From NCBI RefSeq assembly GCF_029961145.1, contig NZ_JASBRG010000007.1:491897-555896 (forward strand): a stretch of DNA of 64,000 bases, in the 5' to 3' direction. This document shows positions 35,231 to 43,946 of the stretch, piece after piece. Position numbers and translations under genes: made by a program. Origin of the DNA: Pinibacter soli (GTDB lineage Bacteria > Bacteroidota > Bacteroidia > Chitinophagales > Chitinophagaceae). The stretch's first letter is position 1. Every line of letters starts with the position of its first letter. Below the pieces are notes generated by a model, which saw only the letters and a list, made by a program, of their open reading frames with translations, was not told the origin of the DNA and did no database searches.

Positions 35231-35380
35231 ATGGCAAAAAAATCTACAGGACTTTATTGGTTGTTGTTCTTTATTTCAACTATAGCATTGGTTTCAGCGA
35301 TCGTTCTTCGTTTTGAATATTTAACTTTGATCATTCCTTTCGTTTGCCTTTACTTCGTTAAGGCGATGGACATCATCTAA
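35231..35380 (+). CDS. 49-residue single/double-pass membrane protein
   Basis: A short open frame starting MAKKSTGLYWLLFFISTIAL and ending VKAMDII. Two hydrophobic stretches (about 9-24 and 30-43) with a basic N-terminus suggest a small inner-membrane protein. A strong terminator follows 35 nt after the stop, and an A/T-rich leader precedes the ATG, both favouring a real gene. No family recognised. Confidence 0.6.
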   Translation: MAKKSTGLYWLLFFISTIALVSAIVLRFEYLTLIIPFVCLYFVKAMDII

Positions 35381-35414
35381 GCATTTATTCCTTTTTATAA
35401 GGATCAAAATAATT

Positions 35415-35441
35415 AAACCCTCCGAATGGAGGGTTTTTTAG
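35415..35441 (+). terminator. Intrinsic terminator of the small membrane-protein gene
   Basis: AAACCCTCC (35415-35423) pairs with GGAGGGTTT (35428-35436) around GAAT, followed by a T run. Confidence 0.85.
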
Positions 35442-35457
35442 TTTTTCGGCGATGATA

Positions 35458-35592
35458 GAACGCAGATCGCGATGATTTTGATGATTAGAAATGATTTGAA
35501 ATTTTGAATGCAAATACCTCAAAAACGAGGGTTACTTTATTTTCTAATCAAAAAATCTTAAAAAATCATCAAAATCGTGATAATCTGCGTTC
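35458..35592. repeat. AACGCAGAT-type inverted repeat
   Basis: GAACGCAGATCGCGATGATT (35458 onward) faces AATCGTGATAATCTGCGTTC (35573 onward). The same outer words recur at 40194-40418 and 55435-55640, each beside a gene end. The element sits 3' of the GH10 gene. Confidence 0.7.
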
Positions 35593-35612
35593 TTTCTTCC
35601 TTTCTTCAGCTC

Positions 35613-36686
35613 TTAAAAATTCACCACTTCCCAAAATGATTTCTTCGGTTGCCAATTCACGTCAAACAGCAAGGGATAGTTTTTGCGGCCGGGAACGGGA
35701 TAATGATCGAGCCATGTGGTTCGATCAGAAGTGTTCCAGAAAGTGACACCGGAGATCACGTTTTTATATTCACGGAAGATGCGGAACATTTTGCTGTATT
35801 GCTCCGCTTGCTTTTTTTCCAGCTCAGGAGTATACTTGTCGATGTCGCTCGCCGTTTTTGCACGCACATTTTTCTCCCAGGGATAAACAGATATATCCAG
35901 TTCTGTGATCTGTACTTTTAAACCAAGCGAAGCGAATTTCACAATTGCGTCTCTCAACTCTTTTTCTGTGGGCTCATAAATTGACCAATGTCCCTGCAAC
36001 CCAACTGCATTAACTGGCACATGCGCATCAACAAGTTTCTTCAGCAACTTGTAAACACGGTCACGTTTCTCTGGTCTTTCGGTATTGTAATCGTTGTAAA
36101 ATAATTGTGCGTTAGGATCTGCTTTGTGTGCATATTCAAATGCCTTTACAATGAAGTCTTCTCCGCATATCTGGTACCACAATGAATTGCGATAAAGTCT
36201 TGAGCTATCATCGTCAACCGCTTCGTTTACCACATCCCATGCGTAGACCTTTCCTTTGTAGCGTGATACAACGGAAGTTATATGATCTTTCAAACGTTTT
36301 AGTAAAACTTCTTTAGAGACCAGTTTCCCATTTGCATCGGTGAATAACCATTTTGGTGTATGCTCGTGCCAGCAAAGGTTGTGGCCGCGAACACGCAAAC
36401 CATTCGCCTGTGCGAAAGCAACTATAGAGTCTGCATCGGCCCAGTTATACCTGTTCTCTTCCGGATGTATCGCTCCCATCTTCATGGAATTCTCTGGAGT
36501 TATGCTGTTGAATTGTTGCAATATCAATTTAGCCTCATCTCCTCTTAGAGATTGTGGCATAACAGCAACGCCAATTGGAAAATAGTCTTTATATGCGTCC
36601 TTCAGGGTTTTCTGTTGAGCATTTGTAGTCGCCAAGCTGGCAGATAAACACAAGACTGATGCAAGTTTCACAAGATGCTTTTGCAT
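35613..36686 (-). CDS. Secreted GH10 endo-1,4-beta-xylanase
   Basis: 357 residues with a signal peptide (SASLATTNAQ). A complete GH10 barrel: SITPENSMKMGAIHP, HNLCWHEHTPKW, acid/base E155 in WDVVNEAVDDD and nucleophile E262 in VQITELDISVYPW. There is no binding module. It cuts the xylan backbone, probably finishing oligosaccharides in the periplasm. It is the last gene of the xylan locus, 21 nt after GH115, so the two are co-transcribed. Confidence 0.96.
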   Translation of the reverse strand: MQKHLVKLASVLCLSASLATTNAQQKTLKDAYKDYFPIGVAVMPQSLRGDEAKLILQQFNSITPENSMKMGAIHPEENRYNWADADSIVAFAQANGLRVRGHNLCWHEHTPKWLFTDANGKLVSKEVLLKRLKDHITSVVSRYKGKVYAWDVVNEAVDDDSSRLYRNSLWYQICGEDFIVKAFEYAHKADPNAQLFYNDYNTERPEKRDRVYKLLKKLVDAHVPVNAVGLQGHWSIYEPTEKELRDAIVKFASLGLKVQITELDISVYPWEKNVRAKTASDIDKYTPELEKKQAEQYSKMFRIFREYKNVISGVTFWNTSDRTTWLDHYPVPGRKNYPLLFDVNWQPKKSFWEVVNF

Positions 36687-36707
36687 GATAATTTATTTTT
36701 GAAAAAA

Positions 36708-39197
36708 CTACTTCTTATAATTTTCGGGAGGTCCTAAATAACTTTGTTTTACGCCTCCAAAATCGACTACTACTTTTTGTAGAACAAGTCCGGCATCAAC
36801 CATCCAATACTTTACCACATGCTTTCCTGTTTTTTTCAACGCATGTTTTGAATTACTGATGATAATATTGTTTGCCACCCAACTCCCCCACTTTTTGTTA
36901 TTCATGCCTTCATGAATGTTGATGATTTGTGGTGCTGCATTGTCAATAGAAACAGCATAGCGCAAACCATCATTGTGAAAATTAAGTGTTGGAGAAAAGT
37001 ATAATGAGACTGTAATACTGTCTATCGCCGCGTTCGTTGTTATCTCATATTCAAGACGAGGAGCATTCCCGCCGGGTGTTTGAGCAGATGCAGTAACAGG
37101 AAAAGGCGTAATGCCGTCACCAGTACGTCCGGCATTTGGAATCACCTGCCATTTGATTTTGTTGTTGCCAACTGCTTTAGTAAACCTTTTAGCTTCAAAA
37201 GCGGCATATCCATTTTGCCAGGTCGCAACAGGCAATGTGTATTTTACGGCAGACACATTATTGCTTGCGACATCAAACCTCATAACCTGTGGCATTTTAT
37301 TGGAATCAGGTTGTTGCCAATAGGTATAGCCTATGTGAGTTTGGTCCATCATGTGGTGCCATTTTCCTCCCGCTAAAGTATCGTTGTAGTATTTTGAAAT
37401 GCTTGCATCGTTTGAATAATAAAACGCAACACTGTCTGCCATCACATTTGCGAATGCGTAGTTTTTTTGCTCTGCGAAATATTTATTCTTTGCAACTGCC
37501 AGATACATGGAATATAGATTGGCGCAAGCTTCTACCGGATGTAGCACTAGTTGAAAATACGCGTCTTTGTATTGTGCGGGCATCTTTTTGTTGATATCAT
37601 CCGCCTGTTTTAGCAGTCGGTTGTAATCATCTGTTACCCGTTGAAACTCGTTATAATTTAAGAGACTAAAAGTGCTGTCGTTTAAGAGTTCCGGTTTGCG
37701 ACGAGCGTTGTATTGTGTATACTTTGTAAGAATGTTTGCGATCGAAGCAGCATACTCTTTTCCGAATTGCTGCTGCGCCCAATTGCGGGTATAGGCGGGC
37801 AAATTTTCGGCTTTAATATTTTCGGGCTTCCATGCATAATCAAGGAAAAATGAAATGGGAAATTCCATTGGCTTGAGATCGCCTACGTTAACGATCCACA
37901 CTTGTTTTGCACCATATTCATATGCAAGATGCATTTGCTCCCAGGTACGTTCAATCTGGTTTGTGTTTAACCATTTGTAATTGCGCGGATCTCCTACATA
38001 ATCGAAATGATAGTAAATGCCATAACCACCTTTGCGGGGTTTATCAGTAAGTTTTGGAAGCTTGCGAATGTTGCCCCAGTTGTCATCGCACAATAGCAAA
38101 GTCACATCCTCCTGCACACGCATGCCTTTGTCGTAGTACTCCTGCACTTCTTTGTAAAGGGCCCACATTTGGGGCACCTCTTCCGCTTTCCTGCCAGTTA
38201 TTTCTTCAATGATCGATCGCTGGCGGGCTACTATTTTTTCCAGTAAAGCGATATTGCTTTGTTCGCTCATTGGCTCGTCTCCATCGCCTCGCATACCAAT
38301 GGCCACAATGCTTTCATTATTACCATTGCGCTGAATGCCGCGTTTCCAAAACTCATCCAGCTTTGCGGAGTTCACATCATAGTTCCATTTTCCGGAACCG
38401 TATCTTTTCCATTCATCATGTGCACGCATCATTGGTTCATGGTGTGATGTGCCCATTACAATGCCGTATTTGTTTGCCAAAACAGGATTAAGAGAATCAT
38501 CATCATTAAATGCACTTCCCCACATTGCGGGCCACAAATAATTTCCTTTTAAACGAAGTAGCAATTCAAAAACATGCTCATAAAAAAGATGATTGAATCC
38601 GCCAAACTTTTCCTTTGTCCAACCGGAAAGTGCAGGAGCCTCATCGTTTAAGAATATGCCCCTGTATTTAACGGATGGATAAGAAAATAGAAAAGCATTC
38701 TTTTGTATGCTTACGCTTTTGTTTTGCAAAACAGGTACGTCAGCCCACCAGTTCCAGGGCGACACGCCTATTTGTTTTGACAATTCGAATATGCCATAAG
38801 CAACACCACGTTTGTCAGCACCAGTAATAACAAGGGTTTTAGCATTTATCAGTTGCACCTGGTATGCGTCCCATTTGCCTTGTAAACTATCAATGGAAAT
38901 CTTTTTTGCCTTAACCAATTCATTAATTGCAGCCGACTTATTAGCAATGCCAATTACAATTGTATTGCTATTGCCGATGGAATGAACCGCTGCTGGCTTA
39001 CTGCCCGTAACTTTTTCTATATCCTGCTGCAGAAGATTCGCAGCTTTTTGAATCAACCAGTCGGCGCTTTCGTCTGTATAGATAGTTACATTTTGAAATG
39101 AAAAATTTCCGGGGACATTTTTCGTCGCAATGATATTCTGCCCTTTAGTGAAAAGCGAAATAAAAAGTACAACCGATACAACAACCGATTTCTTCAT
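36708..39197 (-). CDS. Secreted GH115 xylan alpha-1,2-glucuronidase
   Basis: 829 residues with a signal peptide (SLFTKGQ). The order matches GH115: an N-terminal domain with IGVSPWNWWADVPVLQNKS, then the barrel with SVKYRGIFLNDEAPALSGW, LRLKGNYLWPAMWGSAFNDD, GTSHHEPMMR and LLCDDNWGNIRKLP. A helical domain and a C-terminal beta sandwich (QVIPNAGRTGDGITPFP, then YWMVDAGLVLQKVVVDFGG) follow. The family removes (4-O-methyl)-glucuronic acid side chains from xylan. It is 21 nt upstream of the GH10 gene. Confidence 0.95.
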   Translation of the reverse strand: MKKSVVVSVVLFISLFTKGQNIIATKNVPGNFSFQNVTIYTDESADWLIQKAANLLQQDIEKVTGSKPAAVHSIGNSNTIVIGIANKSAAINELVKAKKISIDSLQGKWDAYQVQLINAKTLVITGADKRGVAYGIFELSKQIGVSPWNWWADVPVLQNKSVSIQKNAFLFSYPSVKYRGIFLNDEAPALSGWTKEKFGGFNHLFYEHVFELLLRLKGNYLWPAMWGSAFNDDDSLNPVLANKYGIVMGTSHHEPMMRAHDEWKRYGSGKWNYDVNSAKLDEFWKRGIQRNGNNESIVAIGMRGDGDEPMSEQSNIALLEKIVARQRSIIEEITGRKAEEVPQMWALYKEVQEYYDKGMRVQEDVTLLLCDDNWGNIRKLPKLTDKPRKGGYGIYYHFDYVGDPRNYKWLNTNQIERTWEQMHLAYEYGAKQVWIVNVGDLKPMEFPISFFLDYAWKPENIKAENLPAYTRNWAQQQFGKEYAASIANILTKYTQYNARRKPELLNDSTFSLLNYNEFQRVTDDYNRLLKQADDINKKMPAQYKDAYFQLVLHPVEACANLYSMYLAVAKNKYFAEQKNYAFANVMADSVAFYYSNDASISKYYNDTLAGGKWHHMMDQTHIGYTYWQQPDSNKMPQVMRFDVASNNVSAVKYTLPVATWQNGYAAFEAKRFTKAVGNNKIKWQVIPNAGRTGDGITPFPVTASAQTPGGNAPRLEYEITTNAAIDSITVSLYFSPTLNFHNDGLRYAVSIDNAAPQIINIHEGMNNKKWGSWVANNIIISNSKHALKKTGKHVVKYWMVDAGLVLQKVVVDFGGVKQSYLGPPENYKK

Positions 39198-39389
39198 GGT
39201 ATTTTATTTGGCACAAAGATGAGTTCAGTGGCACACATCCGCCCGGCTGAAACCGTTCGGACGGGGATGACGCTGATGCGACTGATTTACGCTGATTTTT
39301 GCTTAAGCAAACTTACTTGTCTGTTTTTATAAAACCACTTACTATAGCGGGTTCTGTCTCTCTCCTTTGGAGAGAGGCAGTGGTGAGGC

Positions 39390-40142
39390 CTAAAATCCAA
39401 CAGAGTTGCCCCCATCTACAGGAAGCACTACACCGGTAATATATTTTGAACCTTCGGATGCGAGGAATAAGGCTGCGTCGCCGATGTCGGCAGGTTTGCC
39501 GAGTGCGCCCATTGGCGTTCGTGACATTACTTTTTGTTTTCTTTCGGGGTCGTTATTCAGTGCTGCGGCAGACATATCTGTAGCGATAAAACCTGGAGCA
39601 ATGCAGTTGATGCGAATGCCTTTTGGAGAAAGCTCCACTGCCATCGCCTTTGTCATGCCTTCTATTGCAGATTTGGAGGCTGTGTATGCAATTACTTTTG
39701 GAATGCCGTATTGAGAAGCCATTGAACTGATGTTAATGATGCTTCCTACATTCTTCTCCACCATAAACTTTACCACTTCTCTTGACAATGAAAATACGGC
39801 GCTGACATTTGTTTGCAATATTTTCTGAAAATCTTCATCAGTTACATCTAAAAATTCTTTTTTCATATTGATGCCGGCATTGTTTACCAGCACATCAATT
39901 TTACCGTATTGATCAACGATCTTTTTTACCATTACGGGAATGGCTTTTAAGTCAGTCAGATCGCAGGAAATAAATTCACACAATTCCCCAAGCTTCTCTT
40001 TTGCGTGCTGCAATTTTTTCTCGTCTCTCCCTATAATAATTGTAAAAATGCCTTCATGCACAAATTTTTGTGCGATTGCTAATCCAATACCAGAGCCACC
40101 GCCAGTCACTAATGCAATTTTATTGTCTTTAGCTGTTTTCAT
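39390..40142 (-). CDS. SDR-family NAD(P)-dependent oxidoreductase
   Basis: 250 residues, classical short-chain dehydrogenase: cofactor loop LVTGGGSGIG (11-20), NNAG (87-90), catalytic S140, Y153 and K157 in AYTASKSA, and the C-terminal VLPVDGG. It resembles KduD, gluconate 5-dehydrogenase and FabG paralogues. Placed between GH115 and GH10 in the xylan locus, it may reduce a uronate derivative such as fructuronate, the step before UxuA. That role is inferred from location only. Confidence 0.88.
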   Translation of the reverse strand: MKTAKDNKIALVTGGGSGIGLAIAQKFVHEGIFTIIIGRDEKKLQHAKEKLGELCEFISCDLTDLKAIPVMVKKIVDQYGKIDVLVNNAGINMKKEFLDVTDEDFQKILQTNVSAVFSLSREVVKFMVEKNVGSIINISSMASQYGIPKVIAYTASKSAIEGMTKAMAVELSPKGIRINCIAPGFIATDMSAAALNNDPERKQKVMSRTPMGALGKPADIGDAALFLASEGSKYITGVVLPVDGGNSVGF

Positions 40143-40193
40143 AATTTCTTTCTCTATTTAATTCTTATCACAGGCAAGCGCAATTTAAAAAGA

Positions 40194-40418
40194 AGGAACG
40201 CAGATTTTTATGATTGTGATGATGGTAATGATTTTTAAAATTTGTTTTTGATGCATATCGCTGATACTTGTTCTCCTGTACAAGTTCCGATTATACTTCG
40301 TATCGGAATCCCGATTAGGCATCGAATCGGGACGACGCAACGATGACGACTTTTATTCTACCGTTGACCACCAAAAAAATCCTGACAAATCATGACAATC
40401 ATGAAAATCTGCGTTCCG
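40194..40418. repeat. AACGCAGAT-type inverted repeat
   Basis: GGAACGCAGATTTTTATGAT (40195 onward) faces ATCATGAAAATCTGCGTTCC (40398 onward), with a centre of about 160 nt that contains a further small dyad (GTATCGGAATCCCGATTAGG). It lies between GH10-CBM and the SDR gene. Confidence 0.65.
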
Positions 40419-40431
40419 TGTATTTCAAAGT

Positions 40432-42039
40432 TTATTTACCTGCTTTCAAGGCTTGCAATACAGCAGAGTATGCTGGTTTTTTCTTGAAATTCTTATCCCA
40501 CAACAATGGCAATCCTGTAGGTTTCCAGCTATCCGGATCATCAACACCCCAAATAGTAATACCATAGCGTTGTGCAGCTGGTACATTTTTAAGGTATGAA
40601 TTGATGATGTACTGATACATCGTAGCTTGATATCCCAATGTTTGAGGATCACCAACAGTTGCATCTGTACCTGAAGGTATGGTTGTAACATCAAGCTCAG
40701 ATATTCTGATCTTCAGACCTGTTGATGCCAGCTGCTGGAACATATAATCGATGCCGGCATAGTAAGTGCCTCGTGCATCGCAGTGCATTTGAGTGCCGAT
40801 ACCATCAATCTTAGCGCCTTTACCTTTTAAGTATGCAACGTATGCTACCATTGAATCTGTTTTCGCTTTGCTTGATTCAAGATTATAATCGTTGATGAAC
40901 AACAAAGCATTAGGATCAGCAGCGGCAGCATATTGGAATGCACGTAACGCGTAATCTTTGGTCACACCGTTAAAAGGATAGTCTGACCAGAAGAAAGTAC
41001 TGGTATTTGGAACAACTCCACCAAGGTTTGTGCTTGTACGGATCGTACCTGCGTCTGTCAATGGTTCGTTCACAACATCCCATGCTGCGACTTTTCCTTT
41101 GTAATGCGTTACCATACCTGTAACGAACTTGTTCATTGCAGTATCTACTTTAAGCGCAGCTTGAGTTGGCGAGGCAGCCTGCACGAATTCTTTCACACTT
41201 GCATCATCAATGTAATAAGTGTTGGCAACTTGTCCCATGTCAAAGAGGAATGTTGTAGAAGTAAGTGTTGCAGTAATTGTCCAACTCACTTGTTGCCACG
41301 CAGTACCGATTGTTTGGTCGCCTTGGTATTGTGCTGCAGACGGCCCTGTGGAGAGCCTGATAGAACCGCCGGCTGAAATTGCTTTTACCCAATAAGTGAT
41401 ACTATATTGTTTTCCCGGAGTGGTAGCAAAAGCAGCACTCGATACCTGCACTTTCCATTGGTTACCGGTTTGAGCAGTAGGGTTTACTACTTGCATAAAA
41501 CCGGTACCTGCATGCGCATTTGCACCTGTTGTTGGAAAAGTAATGGTAGCACCATTTGTATTAAAAATGCTCCAATTGTTTCCAGCTGATTCAAAGCCCG
41601 GATTGGTCAATAATTCGGTTGCAGCAGGAACTGTTATACCAGCATAGGTTTTAATATAATCAGCGTTTTGTTGTGAATGCCACAACAATGTGTGCCCATG
41701 TATACCTAAGCCCGCGGTAGAAGCCTGGCTAACCAATGCATCTGCCTTTGTGAAATTCAATGAACCATCGCTTTGCACAATTGATCCGTGTTTCATTTCA
41801 TTACCCGGTGTAATGTTTGTTCCCTCTCTTGCAATGATTGGAAAATAGGCGGCGAAATTTTTATCTCCCTGGTACGCTGCAAAGCCAAAAGGCAAAGTAC
41901 CGGCAGCGCTTTTTAATGTTCCGGAAGTATCGGTGTAAATCCCCGTATTAAGAGTACCAATGTCCTTCATTTTGGTACAGGAAGCCAATGCACCTGCAGC
42001 CAATAATGACAACATGAAATATTTTGATTTATTATTCAT
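40432..42039 (-). CDS. Lipoprotein GH10 xylanase with CBM inserted in the barrel
   Basis: 535 residues; lipobox LASC at Cys 21, so probably surface anchored. The GH10 barrel begins FAAYFPIIAREGTNITPGNE and HGHTLLWHSQQ, is interrupted at about residue 137, and resumes at about 290 with MVTHYKGKVAAWDVVNEPL (acid/base E325) and IRISELDVTTIP (nucleophile E448). The insert (LLTNPGFESAGNNWSIFN to ANTYYIDDASVKEF) is a CBM4/9/22-type sandwich. This split layout is known from Bacteroides xylan loci, where the surface enzyme makes the first cuts. It is directly downstream of susD. Confidence 0.94.
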   Translation of the reverse strand: MNNKSKYFMLSLLAAGALASCTKMKDIGTLNTGIYTDTSGTLKSAAGTLPFGFAAYQGDKNFAAYFPIIAREGTNITPGNEMKHGSIVQSDGSLNFTKADALVSQASTAGLGIHGHTLLWHSQQNADYIKTYAGITVPAATELLTNPGFESAGNNWSIFNTNGATITFPTTGANAHAGTGFMQVVNPTAQTGNQWKVQVSSAAFATTPGKQYSITYWVKAISAGGSIRLSTGPSAAQYQGDQTIGTAWQQVSWTITATLTSTTFLFDMGQVANTYYIDDASVKEFVQAASPTQAALKVDTAMNKFVTGMVTHYKGKVAAWDVVNEPLTDAGTIRTSTNLGGVVPNTSTFFWSDYPFNGVTKDYALRAFQYAAAADPNALLFINDYNLESSKAKTDSMVAYVAYLKGKGAKIDGIGTQMHCDARGTYYAGIDYMFQQLASTGLKIRISELDVTTIPSGTDATVGDPQTLGYQATMYQYIINSYLKNVPAAQRYGITIWGVDDPDSWKPTGLPLLWDKNFKKKPAYSAVLQALKAGK

Positions 42040-42064
42040 AATTCAAGTTTTTAGTTTTGATTAA

Positions 42065-43927
42065 TTACCAGCTCGGATTTTGATAGTCCTTCGAATTTGG
42101 CACCGTCATGTTATCCAACTGTGATTTCGGAATTGGTCTCAATGTCATGTAGCTCTGTATTTTAGCACCATATGGGGTGAGTTTTGCACGATTCAGCAAT
42201 TGCCCCCTCATGGCCAGGTCCACCCAACGATTTGCCTCTCCTGCCAACTCACGGGCATGCTCATCCAAAATAAAGTCAACTGTAATCGTTGCTGGGGTTG
42301 CGGCCACCATAGCAGCCTGTCTTGTTGCCACATCTGCTGCAGATAAATTGCTTCTAAAGGCAGCACGAGATCTTACCACATTGATTTCATTTACAGCTTC
42401 AGCATTGTTGCCCATTTTCATAGCCGCTTCTGCTGCCAATAAGTATACTTCAGACAATTTGAGCACTGGGTAAGGCCTACCACCACCATCGTTTGCGTTA
42501 GGTCTCGCAGGATCCCAGTATTTCATCATTGATGGAATTAAAACCGGCTGAGCAGCACCACCGGAGCCAGGGTAAGTACCATTGACACCCGGCATTTCAC
42601 TTTGGCTAATTACACGGTAAGGTTTTGCAGATTTTAATTGTGCGGCAACCAAAGCAGCATATTCAGTATCGTTGTGTGACACTACAATTCCAGTATCGCC
42701 TACATTGTAGGTAAAACTTCCTGTAAAGGAGCTTCCTGCGGGATAGGAAGAGGTAGTTTGAACTGTAGCGAGATAGACACTGTTAAAAGTACCATCGTAG
42801 CGGCTGTCGTTTGTCTTATCAGCAAATATCGTTTTGATTAAATAGTCTGTAGGACAAATTATACGCAAAGGACGACCATACAGCGGAGAGCGTGTAGCGC
42901 AAGGCTTACCAGGACTGCTTACAAGAGGAGCAGCAGCACCATCGTAGCTCATGTTGTAATCATTAGAGGCATTCACGTCCTTACCACCTGAAGTTGCAGC
43001 TAACCCATTGAAAACACTTTCTTCGTTGGAAGGCAAATCGCCGGGAATGCGCTCAATAGCAAATAAAATTTCCGCATTATAATCGCCCCCCAGTTCTGGT
43101 TTAGAATATTTTGCATATGATGTTACGTCTGCATAGTTCGGCAACAAGGCGCAACCATATGTTGCTTTGTTATTGATAACCTGCATCGCTGCATTGTAGG
43201 CATTTTGCCAGTCAGAGGTTTCAGCATTGGCAGAATATCCTTTGAAGATATACGCTTTTGCCAGCAAACCGTAGGCAGCAGCCTTTGACAAATTATAGGC
43301 ACCAGCCGGACGCTGAGTACGCAGATTTTGTGTTGCATAGGTCAAATCGCTGATGATCAACTTCCAGTCTTTTGTCAAGATATCTGCCAAAGGCAAACGG
43401 TTGAATCCGGCGAAAGAAGATTGATTGAAAGCATAATCACCGCTACCAAGATCCACCGGTATTGCACCAAACTGCGATACCAGATTGAGATAGCACAACG
43501 CTCTTAAAAAGTGCGCCTGTCCCAAAACATCCGCGGTATCTATACCTGTGATGCTTGGCGCCCAGGTTATAATGCCGTTGCACATATTGATGTTGTTGAA
43601 CGTTCTGTTCCACAGCGTTAAAATGGACCCGTCTGTATAGTCATATGTGTAGGTGCTGATCTGGTAAGCAGCCGCAGCGCCGCCGGCGTTGCCCCACCAC
43701 ATATCGGTACCTAAGTCACCAATAATATTGGCACCTTCAGGGCCGTATATGTAGCGCAAGCCTGAATATACTGCGTTCAAGCCCAATTGAATTCCCTGGG
43801 TATTCTGGAACATCGCGACCGTATTAACAGTATAAGGGTGCTCTGTTAATTTTTTACTGCAGCTGTTCTCTGTCAATAGGACCGAACCTGCTAACAGTAT
43901 GTATAGATATATTTTTACTCGTTTCAT
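42065..43927 (-). CDS. SusD/RagB-family xylan-binding lipoprotein
   Basis: 620 residues with lipobox ENSCSKK. The SusD layout is complete: N-terminal LTEHPYTVNTVAMFQNTQGI, TPR-like helices including QAHFLRALCYLNLV, and a C-terminal VLKLSEVYLLAAEAAMKMG and LDEHARELAGEANRWVDL, then LRPIPKSQLD. It forms the lid over the SusC pore and captures oligosaccharides at the cell surface. It starts 19 nt after susC and is followed by GH10-CBM after 25 nt. Confidence 0.97.
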   Translation of the reverse strand: MKRVKIYLYILLAGSVLLTENSCSKKLTEHPYTVNTVAMFQNTQGIQLGLNAVYSGLRYIYGPEGANIIGDLGTDMWWGNAGGAAAAYQISTYTYDYTDGSILTLWNRTFNNINMCNGIITWAPSITGIDTADVLGQAHFLRALCYLNLVSQFGAIPVDLGSGDYAFNQSSFAGFNRLPLADILTKDWKLIISDLTYATQNLRTQRPAGAYNLSKAAAYGLLAKAYIFKGYSANAETSDWQNAYNAAMQVINNKATYGCALLPNYADVTSYAKYSKPELGGDYNAEILFAIERIPGDLPSNEESVFNGLAATSGGKDVNASNDYNMSYDGAAAPLVSSPGKPCATRSPLYGRPLRIICPTDYLIKTIFADKTNDSRYDGTFNSVYLATVQTTSSYPAGSSFTGSFTYNVGDTGIVVSHNDTEYAALVAAQLKSAKPYRVISQSEMPGVNGTYPGSGGAAQPVLIPSMMKYWDPARPNANDGGGRPYPVLKLSEVYLLAAEAAMKMGNNAEAVNEINVVRSRAAFRSNLSAADVATRQAAMVAATPATITVDFILDEHARELAGEANRWVDLAMRGQLLNRAKLTPYGAKIQSYMTLRPIPKSQLDNMTVPNSKDYQNPSW

Positions 43928-43946
43928 TCCTGTCTGTTTTAGTAAT

